A program made the position numbers and the translations under genes. The notes under the pieces are model-generated. The model ran no database searches. It saw only the letters and a list, made by a program, of their open reading frames with translations, and was not told the DNA's origin. 64,000 nt of DNA from NCBI GenBank assembly GCA_001275005.1, contig JWZX01003364.1, positions 1-64,000 on the forward strand. Reading direction: 5' to 3'. This DNA comes from Chrysochromulina tobinii. Taxonomy: Eukaryota > Haptophyta > Prymnesiales > Chrysochromulinaceae. Below, in pieces: positions 9,901 through 19,900 of the stretch (position 1 is its first letter; the number at the start of each line of letters is the position of its first letter).

Positions 9901-12249
9901 TCACACGATGAGACGGACGAGCCGTAGTTCCTTCTGAGAGCACTGGAGCAGCTCGGTGGCCTGTGGGGAAACGGACGCGGGCGCCGTGGTGAGCACCTGA
10001 GCAGCTCGGTGGCCTGCTTGACGGAGCGTATGAGCTCCCCTTCGATGAGGAGGTAATCAGTGGCACTCGGTGGCAATCATGCTCGCTCGCCTGCTTGACG
10101 GAGCGTATGAGCTCCCCTTCGATGAGAAGGAGAGTATCACCGATGGCGAGGCCGGCGGCCGCTGCAGCGCTTCCTGCGGCGACCGCGCTCACGACGGCGC
10201 CGAGGCCGATCTCGTTGAGGGCACGGACCTGATGAGGGAGGCAATCAGCATACACTCAGAGGAGCTCACGACGGCGCCGAGGCCTGGCTCTCTGAGCGCC
10301 ATGGTGAGCGCACACACCTCGAGTCCGTGGTTCAGAGCGCCGTCCTGAGCGCCATGCGGCGTCTTGAGCGTCGTCTTGAGCGTAACGGCCGCGGCGATCC
10401 TTCGAAAGACGACGCTCACTGTGACGAAACTCAGATCATCGACGAGGGCGACTGCATGCGCATGCGAAGTGGGCACCTGATGAGGGACGCAATCATTGGC
10501 ACTCAGTGGCAATCATCGACGAGGGCGATTGCATGCGCATCAATGATCATCAGTGGCCATTAGTGGCCATCAGTGGTCATCAGTGGTCACCGTGCCGTTG
10601 ACGGAGAGGAGCAGCCAGCCCGGGCACAGCCCGCGCCCCTCGCCCTGCGAGCCAGCGCTCCAACCGGCGACGAGCACGCCGCCCGAGGTCCCGACCGGTG
10701 CGCACCTGATGAGGGACGCAATCAGACGCACTCAGACGCACTCAGACGCACTCAGTCGCAATCAGCCGCCCGAGATCCCAACCGGTGCGCACGTGATGCC
10801 GATGCGCCCATCACGGCGCTCGAAGACTTCGCGCACACTCGAGGCGAGCACCGTGAGCGAGATCGTCTCCTTGGCCTTGACGCACCTGTGGGGAAGCGGA
10901 CGCGGGCGCCGTGGTGAGCAATGCATGCAGGGTAGAGGCTCATGGCGCCGTATTGAGCACATGCAATCAGAGGTGCAATCACGCCGCGCGGACGCACCGG
11001 CTGATCTCTCGCGAGGCCTGCTCGTGATGAGGGAGGCAATCAGCATGCAATCAGAGGTGCAATCACGCCGCGTGGACGCACCGGCTGATCTCTCGCGAGG
11101 CCTGCTCGTGACTCCCTTCGGCCACCGCCTTGCCGTTGATGCGCACCTGTGGGGAACGGACGAGATGGCGCCGTGGTGAGCACGTGCATGCAGGGCTCGG
11201 CCTTGCCGTTGCTACTCACGAGGACATCGCCCACGAGGACGCCGGCGCGCTCCGCACGTCCCCCCGGCTTGAGGCTGAAGACGAATACCCCGACGGCCCC
11301 ACCCAATGAAGGGTCGGAGAAGGGGGGGGGCACGTCCCCCCACACGATCCCCACAGGCCCCTCGCTGACCTGATGAGGGAGGCAATCAGCATGCAATCAG
11401 AGGTGAGGGGGGCACGTCCCCCCACACGATCCCCACAGGCCCCTCGCTGACCTCCATCCTGAGCTCGCGTAGCCCGAGGGTCCCGGCGCCGGCGTGGGCG
11501 CCGCCGCCGCCGCTGCTGCCGACGCCCACGCCGGCGCCCACGACGACGCCCTCATGGGCGGCGCTCGTTTTCGGGTTCGGGTTGCTGCTGCTGCTGCCGC
11601 TGCTGCCGCTGCTGCTCTTGCCGAACCCAAAGAGGCCGCCGAGGATGCTGCGACCGCCGCCGCCGCCGGCGCCGGCGGCGGCGCGTGTCGTGGTCGGTTC
11701 GCTGCTTTCGTTGCTGTCGCTGTGTGAGGCGGGCGGCGGCGGTGAGTCGACTGTGAAGACCTGTGAGTCGACTGTGAAGACCAGCAGCTCCGGTTTCGTG
11801 GTCGGCTTGGCGGGCGGGCTGCTCTTGAGCATATTCGGCGTGTAGAGGGGCGGGCCATTTGGCGAACGCGGGGACGCGGCCATCGAAAACTCCTCCTCGT
11901 CCGACGACAGCGCGTTCGCGATGCCCTCGACGACGTCATCGCCTCGTGCACGAGATCCATACGACTGCTGCTGCTGCTGCTTGTAGGCAGCGCCGCCGAC
12001 GGCCGATGCCTTCGCCGCTGAGCCGGTAGCTGTGCTGCCGCCACTGCTGCTCGACGCTGACAGGGAGCTTTTGTTGGGTGTGCTGGCAGTCATGGAGTTG
12101 GGTGTGCTGGCGGTACTAGTAGACAGGGGTTTCTTGACAGGGGTGCTCAGGTTTGAGATGGACGCCGGTCCGTCCAGATTATCATCGCTGTCGTCGCCGT
12201 CGAGCACATCGCCGAAATCCCGCGCAGCTGCGGTGACGATCCGCGCCAT
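9901..12249 (-). CDS. Three-PDZ-domain scaffold protein, eight exons
   Basis: Proposed exons: 12249-11452, 11369-11220, 11146-11082, 10885-10793, 10705-10591, 10476-10318, 10228-10091 and 9960-9901. They sum to 1578 nt (525 residues) with no internal stop and with phases that all agree. Residues 1-265 are a Ser/Ala/Gly-rich disordered region. PDZ1 contains VGIVWG, GVFVFSLKPGG and GDVLVRINGKAV, followed by ISLTVLAS. PDZ2 contains IGITCAPVGTSGGV and GWLLLSVNGT. PDZ3 contains IGLGAVVSAVAAGSAAAAAG and GDTLLLIEGELIRSV and ends KELRLVRLIV. PDZ domains bind C-terminal peptides, so a cytoplasmic scaffold role is expected; partners are unknown. Every intron lies inside a PDZ coding region or at its edge. 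Six of seven acceptors are AG|GT. The seventh intron (10090-9961) appears to use a GC donor or to be two nested introns. Confidence 0.8.
9961..11451 (-). repeat. PDZ-gene introns flanked by exon-derived direct repeats
   Basis: Seven introns: 11451-11370 (82 nt), 11219-11147 (73), 11081-10886 (196), 10792-10706 (87), 10590-10477 (114), 10317-10229 (89) and 10090-9961 (130). The first repeats about 46 nt of the next exon almost perfectly (GTCAGCGAGGGGCCTGTGG onward). The second, fourth and sixth start with degraded copies of the next exon. The third and seventh contain a copy of the preceding exon end, and the fifth contains a copy of an internal exon stretch. Introns 1, 4, 5 and 6 end in TGATTGCSTCCCTCATCAG; introns 2, 3 and 7 end in a CACCACGGCGCC...CCCCACAG tail. 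Confidence 0.85.
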
Positions 12250-12416
12250 GCCGTGCCCTAGGCTTTGTCGGCGCTGACGAGACCGACGACTCGAGGCTCA
12301 TTCCGCCAAACTTGCATCGCAAACTTGGTGCGGAACATCAAACCATTACAGCGCCTCGACCACGCGCATGCGTCATGCAATGTGAGCGTTTGTGAACAGC
12401 ACGTCACTGGTCTTGC

Positions 12417-13541
12417 ATGCAATTAGTGTTTCCTCGTACCGACTCTTGTTTTGAAAGTACTGGAGGTTTGAGGTTTCCAAACCACATGAATGCTTCTTGG
12501 CAAGGTCGTGGCCCCTGCTACTCTTCCAGACACTACAACAACGTGCCGACGTGCAGATCGCCGATCGACGAGTGCGGATCGATCCAGGTGGCCGCACCTC
12601 GCATGGCCTTCATGGTCGTCGGCATGCCGCGGGGGTTCCTCTCCGAAGGTGGCTACAAACTCTTTGCAGAGCGCGTCGTTCGCTCGTTCGCGGCGCACAC
12701 GGCGTCGCGCGTCTTTCTCCATCTGAAGATGGGTGCCGAGAAGGCGCAGTGGGATGCTCTCGCCAACGCGACCTCCGAGTTGCTGCATCCCGCGACGGTG
12801 TCGACGCCGCGCGAGGAAAGCAGCGGTCAGGAAGTCTACCGAGATGTGCATCGTCGCGCGGCTCGAGGCGAGCCCCTCTCGACGAGCACGCCCTTGCACC
12901 CCGAATGCTTCTGGCGTGACGAGGCGCCGCACTACCCCCTATCGCAGGCGCGCGTGTGGTGGTCGACGATGAACGATGGCTGGCAGGTAGTGGTAGAGTA
13001 TGAGATCAAGGCAAGTGTGCGCTTCGATGCCGTCGTCTTCACACGCCCCGACCTCTTTTGGGAGGCGAATATGGGGCCCTGGTGTGCATATGACCTCGGC
13101 ACCATGGCTGCCGAGTGGAGCGGGCAGTGGTACACGCCTGCCGGGAGCCTCACGCCGGATATGTTTTGGGTGCTGCCGCGCCGTACAGCCGCGGCAGTGC
13201 TGTCCACTTGGGTCGAGATCATTGTGCCCTGCCGCCCGAACCAGGCCTGCTGCAACTTCACGCTCGCGCAGCCGCCACACGCTCGGGTTCCCTACTCGAT
13301 CTGGCTGCGCGAGTACTGGCATCGCGTCGGCGGCTTCACACTCAACCAGACCCTGCCGGGCTTCGGGAGGGTCGGGGCTAACCCGAAGAAGGCGCATCGG
13401 AACTGCACCATGCACCTCGGCTGCATGCCGAGGGGGGAGACGAGGGGCACCCATGGTAGGGGCAGCCGCCCCAGTGGGACCTTGAGGGAACCCTCGAGGG
13501 CCACGGATGGATTGTGGAGTGACTGGAGGGGGCGATTTTGA
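12417..13541 (+). CDS. Glycosyltransferase-like protein (VxFTRPDLFW family), hypothetical
   Basis: The frame opens at the ATG at 12417 and runs 374 codons. A downstream ATG at 12486 or 12603 (MAFMVVGMPRGF) is also possible. The core has MVVGMPRGFLSEGG, then HYPLSQARVWWSTMNDGW, VRFDAVVFTRPDLFW and a C-terminal VPYSIWLREYWHRVGGF. This arrangement (an opening beta-strand with a glycine, then an R-P-D-L-x-W motif after a hydrophobic strand) is shared by a large family of uncharacterised algal proteins related to glycosyltransferases. Activity is inferred only. No transmembrane anchor is visible, so a 5' exon may be missing. The last 50 residues are low in complexity and may be read-through beyond a real splice site. 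Confidence 0.55.
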   Translation: MQLVFPRTDSCFESTGGLRFPNHMNASWQGRGPCYSSRHYNNVPTCRSPIDECGSIQVAAPRMAFMVVGMPRGFLSEGGYKLFAERVVRSFAAHTASRVFLHLKMGAEKAQWDALANATSELLHPATVSTPREESSGQEVYRDVHRRAARGEPLSTSTPLHPECFWRDEAPHYPLSQARVWWSTMNDGWQVVVEYEIKASVRFDAVVFTRPDLFWEANMGPWCAYDLGTMAAEWSGQWYTPAGSLTPDMFWVLPRRTAAAVLSTWVEIIVPCRPNQACCNFTLAQPPHARVPYSIWLREYWHRVGGFTLNQTLPGFGRVGANPKKAHRNCTMHLGCMPRGETRGTHGRGSRPSGTLREPSRATDGLWSDWRGRF

Positions 13542-13804
13542 AATGAGAGGGGACCGGGCGTGGGGCGGGATGCTACAGTCAACCAAGCAGATAGCAGTCA
13601 ACGCTTTAGGTATCGATGGCTCGTCATGTGGGCCTCGAGTGATTTTTTACAAACATCAAACTCGAGTTTCGGATGTGCACCGCACACAGTATCCTCCTCA
13701 TTATGAGAACGCTCATGACGCGTTCAAACTTCAGCGTTCAGGTTTGTCAGTCCAGAAATGGTCACTGTGAGACTGAAGCACCCAGAGAGTACGGGAGATT
13801 CCAC

Positions 13805-15640
13805 TTAGATTGCACCGGAAATTGCACCGGAGATTGCACGCCTCCGACGCTGCTGCGGCCTCGTCGCCGTCTCCTCAAACGCAACCTCCACCTTGCGCTT
13901 GCCACCCTTATTGCCAACCAGCATGGCGCCGCCCTCGCGCCTCGGAGGGGTGAGGGACACCTCATCGCCGCGCAGCCAGATCACGTCGACGGTGCTCGGC
14001 ACGGCGCCCAGCAGAGCGCGCAGCCAGTCGTCGCGTCGCACGCTCCCACGCCGCAAGCACGAGATATTGCACCCGTGCACAGGGCACACACTGCTCCGCG
14101 CCTGGCACGACTGGTGGCGCCGAATCTCCTCGAGAGCCTCGAGGTTGCACCGGCTCAGATGCATGCAGCCCTCGAGCGTGGCGGGGTCGGTCAGCCGCTG
14201 GTGCGAGAGTACGCACTGCAGCCTCAGCTGCTCCCACTCGACCTGCACCTCGAGCAGCGCCTCGTCCTCGTCCTCGTCCGACTCCATCGCCTGCGCCACG
14301 GCTGGTATCGCGCGCACCTCACGGCACTCCTCCTCCTCCTCCTCCTCCTCGTCCTCGTCCTCCTCCTCGTCATCGGTGGGCGTGAGCTCGAGCTTGACCT
14401 CGCAGTCCTCATCGTCGACCTCGCCATCGAGCTCGCCCACCTCATCGTCCTCGTCGTCCTCGTCGTCCTCGTCGTCCTGCTCGTCGCTGCCCTCGTCGTT
14501 CTCGTCGCCCTCATCGTCATGCCCGGCGCCCTCAGCCTCTGCAGCTGCTTCGCCGTCGCGGGCCATGTGCCTGGCATATGTGACGGCGGCCTCGACGGTG
14601 GTGGCGAAGCATCCGAGAGAGGCATAGCGCCCTTCACACTCGTATCTGGCCTGGAAGGGCTTAGCCGGAGGCTGCCCTGATGGATTATTTGGAGTGCGGT
14701 ACACGCGACGGTAGCCCGTGCTCGAGCGAGGTGAGAGATGCAGCCGGAGCCCCTCAGCCTCGGTGACGATGCCTGCTGCATCTGCCTCCCCGGCTGCTTC
14801 GCCGCCGCGGGCCATGTGCTTTGCATATGCGACGGCGGCCTCGACGGCGGTGGCGAAGCATCCGAGAAAGACATTTCGCCCATCACGCTTGTATCCGGCC
14901 TGGAAGGGCTTCGCCCGAGGCTGCCCTGATGGATAAATTGGCATGCGGATCACGCGAAGGTAGCCCGTGCTCGACTGAGGTGAGAGATGCAGCCGGAGCC
15001 CCTCAGCCTCGGTGACCATCCCTGCTGCATCGCCATCTGGCGTCAGTTCGTCTCCAGCCTCCGAGACGGCCTCCTCCGCCACATCGCAGCTGTTGAAAGC
15101 AGGCTCGGTATTCTGCTCGCACACCCATGCGCCCGCGAAGGCATCAGCACCAACATTGACATCCTTGCTAAGCCGTCGCCACTTGCCGCAGCGGTCGCAC
15201 GCAACCCACGTATCTTCCTCACGAGGCATGTGGCCGCGTGTGAGACTTCCCCTTTCCTCCTCCTCCACCTCCTCCGCCTCCTCCTCCTCGCCTTCCTCGA
15301 GAGGCCCTTCCTCTTCTGCACCGCCCTCTTCGACTTCGTCACACGCTCCGTCCCAAGCGCCGTCCCCAACGGCAGCCCGGCTTCTGCTTCGCTGCTTTGC
15401 AATCGCCGCCTGCGACACCGGCTTGAGGCCTTCCAAGACGCGAGACGAAGGCCGCCGCTCGCGCGCACCTCTTACCAGCGTAGGAACTCGATGCAGGCCA
15501 CCATGCTTGTCCGGTAGGGTGCAGCCAAACGTACCACACTCGTCCCTGTCCTCGTCACTGTCCTCGCACTCATCACGCTCAAGCGCGACGTTGCTGGCGT
15601 TGACCGGTATGCCACGCGGCACTTGGTCCGCAGCGTGCAT
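13805..15640 (-). CDS. Nuclear protein with CW zinc finger, two AP2-like repeats and a Cys/His-rich C-terminus
   Basis: 611 residues, intronless. Residues 35-50 have CGTFGCTLPDKHGGLH, a short Cys motif I associate with algal chromatin proteins. Residues about 143-190 form a CW-type zinc finger (WVACDRCGKWRRL, then WVCEQN and C), a domain that reads histone H3K4 methylation. Two repeats at about 220-275 and 295-350 (STGYLRVIR...LGCFATAVEAAVAYA) match the AP2/ERF DNA-binding fold pattern. A long Asp/Glu-rich tract follows. Then C-x-H-x4-N and CPVHGCNISCLRRG resemble an SP-RING/MIZ-like zinc finger. A basic Arg tail (RPQQRRRRAIS) could act as a nuclear signal. A chromatin-linked transcription or SUMO-ligase role is inferred. 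The two AP2-like repeats are also repeated at DNA level (14535-14720 and 14745-15005). Confidence 0.75.
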   Translation of the reverse strand: MHAADQVPRGIPVNASNVALERDECEDSDEDRDECGTFGCTLPDKHGGLHRVPTLVRGARERRPSSRVLEGLKPVSQAAIAKQRSRSRAAVGDGAWDGACDEVEEGGAEEEGPLEEGEEEEAEEVEEEERGSLTRGHMPREEDTWVACDRCGKWRRLSKDVNVGADAFAGAWVCEQNTEPAFNSCDVAEEAVSEAGDELTPDGDAAGMVTEAEGLRLHLSPQSSTGYLRVIRMPIYPSGQPRAKPFQAGYKRDGRNVFLGCFATAVEAAVAYAKHMARGGEAAGEADAAGIVTEAEGLRLHLSPRSSTGYRRVYRTPNNPSGQPPAKPFQARYECEGRYASLGCFATTVEAAVTYARHMARDGEAAAEAEGAGHDDEGDENDEGSDEQDDEDDEDDEDDEVGELDGEVDDEDCEVKLELTPTDDEEEDEDEEEEEEEECREVRAIPAVAQAMESDEDEDEALLEVQVEWEQLRLQCVLSHQRLTDPATLEGCMHLSRCNLEALEEIRRHQSCQARSSVCPVHGCNISCLRRGSVRRDDWLRALLGAVPSTVDVIWLRGDEVSLTPPRREGGAMLVGNKGGKRKVEVAFEETATRPQQRRRRAISGAISGAI

Positions 15641-15861
15641 TGTGGCTAGGCTGCGCCAATTCCTAATTCTTGTCGAGTTTCGAAATAAATGTAATGGATG
15701 CGAGTGGCATGCATCCTACATTGAAATCTTGTACAAGAACCACATTACATGTAGCTTGGGGATGATGAGTCGGGCTTTTCACAGGTCTGGCTGAGTCAGG
15801 GTGTCATTTCACGCGTCCCAGGGCTCGCCCTCCCTGTGTTGTGCGATGCGACGATCGGACG

Positions 15862-16662
15862 ATGCTTCGCGTGGTCGTGCCCCGAATCGGCGGCTGGTGG
15901 CCGACCGCAAACGAGGCGGCCACGACCCGATCGATCCGCCTCGTACGTGGTGACCTCGCACAATGGCAAGCCGATGCTCTGGCCGTGTCTGCAAACCCGT
16001 ACCTCGAGGGCACGTCCCGTGCTTCTCACTGGCGCTTTGCGGGCCGTCAGAATGCTGATGGTTCAGTGCGTCAAGCAGGAGGAGCCGCACTGGCTTCATC
16101 GTCATCCGAAGCTGCAGCGCGGGCCGGTGTGCCTCTCGCGCCCGGCAGAGCCATCACCTCTCGCGCTGGCGGCGTGCTCAGAGCAGATTGGATCGTGCAT
16201 GTGGTCGCGCCGGACGCACTGCTGGAACAGCCGCCAGAGCGCAGCGCCCTGTTACGCCAGACATATGACGCGGCCCTGGATGCTGCGGCCGCCAAGGGAT
16301 GCCGAAGTTTGGCGCTGCCGGCCATTGGGCGCGGCATCCGCGGCTTTCCTCCCGAGGAAGCCGCGAAGGCGGCGTTCGATGCGGCCGCCGCATGGCTCAC
16401 ATTCCAGGATGGTGACCGTCGGCACGGGCAGCTCAGCCGTGTCGACTTTGTGGTCTATTCCGACTTTGTGGCGCACCACTGGTGGCCGTGTGCACTGTCC
16501 TCGTTCGGGACGGCGCTCGAGCACGCGGCTCAGCTCGGGACGGCGCTCGAGCACGCGGCTCAGCTCGGGACGGCGCTCGAGCACGCGGCTCTGCTGGACG
16601 ATGCATTGGCTGTCGACCTGGCACCGGGCGGACTCGTGTGGCGCTACAGGGGTGGAGCTTAA
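15862..16662 (+). CDS. Macrodomain (ADP-ribose-binding) protein
   Basis: First in-frame ATG at 15862; 266 residues. The macrodomain runs from about residue 20 to 215, with IRLVRGDLAQWQADALAVSA (strand plus D of the adenine pocket), GSVRQAGGAAL, the central DWIVHVVAP strand and SLALPAIGRGIRGFP (phosphate loop). Macrodomains bind or hydrolyse ADP-ribose on proteins, or bind O-acetyl-ADP-ribose. After the domain, three tandem 10-residue repeats LGTALEHAAQ precede a short hydrophobic end. Cytoplasmic or nuclear; no signal peptide. Whether it is a hydrolase cannot be told from the visible residues. Confidence 0.85.
   Translation: MLRVVVPRIGGWWPTANEAATTRSIRLVRGDLAQWQADALAVSANPYLEGTSRASHWRFAGRQNADGSVRQAGGAALASSSSEAAARAGVPLAPGRAITSRAGGVLRADWIVHVVAPDALLEQPPERSALLRQTYDAALDAAAAKGCRSLALPAIGRGIRGFPPEEAAKAAFDAAAAWLTFQDGDRRHGQLSRVDFVVYSDFVAHHWWPCALSSFGTALEHAAQLGTALEHAAQLGTALEHAALLDDALAVDLAPGGLVWRYRGGA
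16507..16596 (+). repeat. Three tandem 30-bp coding repeats
   Basis: CTCGGGACGGCGCTCGAGCA and the following ten bases occur three times in a row without length change. They encode LGTALEHAAQ in the macrodomain protein. Confidence 0.95.
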
Positions 16663-16958
16663 TTAGGCTGGAGCCCTGGAGCCCACCTCTGCAGGGTCTC
16701 GAGGTATCGAGGTAATCTTTGACACCCTGCACGCCGGGAGAGACCGACCTCACTCCGCATTATGGAGTGACCCGAGAGAGCGATTACTCAGTACTTGTGT
16801 TGACCGAGGGGTGCGGAGCCGACATTTGAGACAGTTCCTACGGTCTGAAGTTTGACTTGAACTTGACAACTTTGAACGTGGCCAAAGATGTGTTCTTGGA
16901 AGGAAGGCGCTCTTCCGTGCCAGCCGGTGTGCGGGGGCATTCTCTTGGCCGCACAAGC

Positions 16959-19900
16959 ATGCCGGAATTGCCTGCTGCTCCAGCGACGTCCATGTCTCCG
17001 GTTTCTCCCGCCGAGGCGGACCGTCGCTTGTGTGCCAACGGCAAAATTGACTACCTGACCGACCCGCGCCTGGCCAAGCTCACCTTTGCCAGCATCAAGA
17101 AGCACGTCGAGGCGACGTGCGCGAGCCGTGGCTTGCCGTCAGTGCAGCTCAAGAGGAAGCTCTTGGGATGCGCCACCAAGTTTGCGATCGTGGCAATCGC
17201 GGATGAGTACAACGTGGAGCTCGACACGCTGCTCGATGAGCTCGGGCCGATCAAGACGTTCACGCCCGGCTTCAAGAAAGGTGACGTCGAGCGCGTGGCA
17301 GCGAAGGCGGCCGAAGAGCACAAGAAGAAATTGGAGTCGGACGAGCAGAAGACCACGCGGCTTGCCAGGGAGAAGCTCGAGCACGAGGCGTCGGTGCAGC
17401 GCCCAGTTCTGGCGGACCAAGCGGCGGCGGGCATCGCCCAGTTCAAGCAGGAGCAAGCGGCGGGCTTCAAGAGTGAGTACGAAAAGTACAAGCAGAAGCA
17501 CGCGGTGGAGAGGGCGGAGAGGGCGGAGCGCGGCCGGTTCGTGCGCGATCGCTTCGCTGACGAAATCTCACCTTCCGATGCAAGCGACGACGCCAACATC
17601 TCCATATTAGGCAACGCCGCCCTTGCCGATGATGCGGCCGATTCCCTCGCCGATGCGCTGTTGGATGCGCTCGTGGCGGCGCGCGTGCCCAAGGGCACGC
17701 TCGACGTGCCGGTGCGCCCGCATGCGCGCCGCCTGCCGAGCGGCCGGCGCGGCATCAGCCGCAAGATGCTGCGCGCCATCAGGCGCTTCTTCCGCGCGCG
17801 CGGCGCGCTCGGCATGCTAATGGGCGACGTGTGCAAAAAGGAGGGCTTCGTGTGGAGCGTGTGCGCGCTCACGCGCTCGACGGGGCTCTCGCTCGTCGAG
17901 ACGCTCGTGCTCACGGCCGAGGCGCGTGGCGAGGTGGCGGACGCGCTCATCGGCCTCGCGACCACCTTCTTCTCGTACTCGTGGGATGGCACGAAGCTGG
18001 GCGACATGCTCGACGCCATCGAGCGCAGGCTGGCCGAGCTCGAGGCCTCCGACGGCGTGACGCGCTACGTGTGGATCGACATCTTTGCGGCCTCTCAGAC
18101 GCTGCTCGCGGGCGAGTTTGATGCCGACCGCTACCTTCGGGGCAGCGAGGAGCGCAAGGCGCGCAAGGAGGACACGGACCACGTGTTTGCCGAAGCGATG
18201 GCGGCCATCAGCGAGCTCCTCTTGTACTGCTCGCCGCTCACGGCCGAGTGGCCCGCGCCCAACCAGCCCTTTTTGCTGCCCGAGCGCGGCGCGCCGCCCG
18301 CCGGTTGGTTGCGCCGCGGGCCGGGCGCGATGACGCGCGCGTGGTGCATGTTCGAGGTCGTCAAGGCGCTCGCCAAGGGCGCAACGCTGCACGTGGTGCT
18401 CGCGCCCGCGGACGTGGATGGCTTCGAGGAGCTGCTGACGAGGCGCTTTGACGAGATTGCGGGCATCGTGGCGGGCATCGACGCGGCCGACGCGCAGATC
18501 ACCAAGATCGAGGACCGCGACTACATCCTGGCTGAGGTGGCGCTGCTCAAGGGCGGCATCGGCGCGGTGACGGCGACGGTGTGCGCGTCGCTGCGCGAGT
18601 GGCTCGCGGCCGAGGGCCGCGCGGCGCTGGCGCGCATCCCGAGCGAGAAACGCGCCACGTCGACGCTGCAGACCCAGCTCGGCCGGCTTCTCCAGAACCT
18701 GGGCAAGCATCTCGAGGCAGCGCCGATGCTCCGCGAGGCGCTCGAGGCGAGGCGTGCGACGCTCGGCAATCGGCACCCCGACACTTTGGTCTCCATGAAC
18801 AATCTGGGCAGGCTGCTGCACATCATGGGCAAGCTTGACGAGGCGGGGGCTTTGCTTCGGGAGGCGCTTCGGATTCGGCGTGCCACGCTGGGCGATGAGC
18901 ACCGCGATACCCTTGATTCGGTTACAAATCTGGGGATGCTGCTGAAGGACCAGGTGAGCTCTCATGTGGCCTGGATTGCAGTGGATTGCCATTGGTTGCA
19001 ATGGATTGATTGCCACGGAATGCTGAAGGACCCGGTGAGCTCTAATGTGGCCTTGATGGCCATGGATTGCCATGGATTGCCACTGATAGGAGCTTCGTCA
19101 ACCCCCCAGGGCAAGCTCCCGGAGGCGGAGGTGCTGTGGAAGGAGGTGCTCGAGGTGCGTCGTGCGCAGCTGGGCGATCGGCACACCGACACCTTCAAGT
19201 CCATCAACAATCTGGGGCTGCTGCTGCAGAAGCAAGGCAAGCTCGACGAGGCGGAGCCGTTACTTCGGTCGGCGCTCGAGGCGAGGCGTGCGACACTACC
19301 TTACCGGCACCCCGACATGCTCGCATCGATGAATAACCTCGGGCGGCTGCTTTACGACCAAGGGCGACTTGACGAGGCAGGCGTGCTCTACCGCGAGGCG
19401 CTCGAGGCGCAGCGCGCGACGCTCGGCGACCAGCACCCGAGCACCCTCGTCTCGATAAGCAATCTGGGTCTGCTGCTGCAGGCTCAGGGCCAGCTCGACG
19501 AGGCGGCGCTGCTGCACCGGGAGGCGCTCGAGGGGCGCGTGGCAACGCTCGGCGATCGGCACCCGCACACCCTCACCTTCATCAACAATCTGGGGCTGTT
19601 GCTGCAAGACCAGGGCAAGCTCGATGAGGCGGAGCTGTTGCTGCGCGAGGCGCTCGAGGCACGCCGTGAGATCCTCGGCGATCGAGACGCCAACACACTC
19701 ATCTCCATCAGCAACTTGGCGCGGCTGCTCCAAGACAAAGGTCAGCTCGACGAAGCCGACCCGTTAATGTCCGAAGCGTTCGACGGTTGCGCCGCGACGC
19801 TCGCAGAGGGCCATCGCACCCGGCTGCGCTCGCAAGCCTGGCTCGCAGACGTGCGCCGCGCGCAAGGCCGCATCGAGAGCGCCCGCGCGCTCGTGGATGC

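Noticed and set aside
15836-16666. Second long plus-strand frame over the macrodomain gene
   Set aside because: Only the other frame encodes macrodomain motifs; this one is a GC-rich shadow.
16857-16958. Extended N-terminus of the TPR protein
   Set aside because: It would start with TTG; the first ATG is at 16959 and the extra residues do not resemble a domain.
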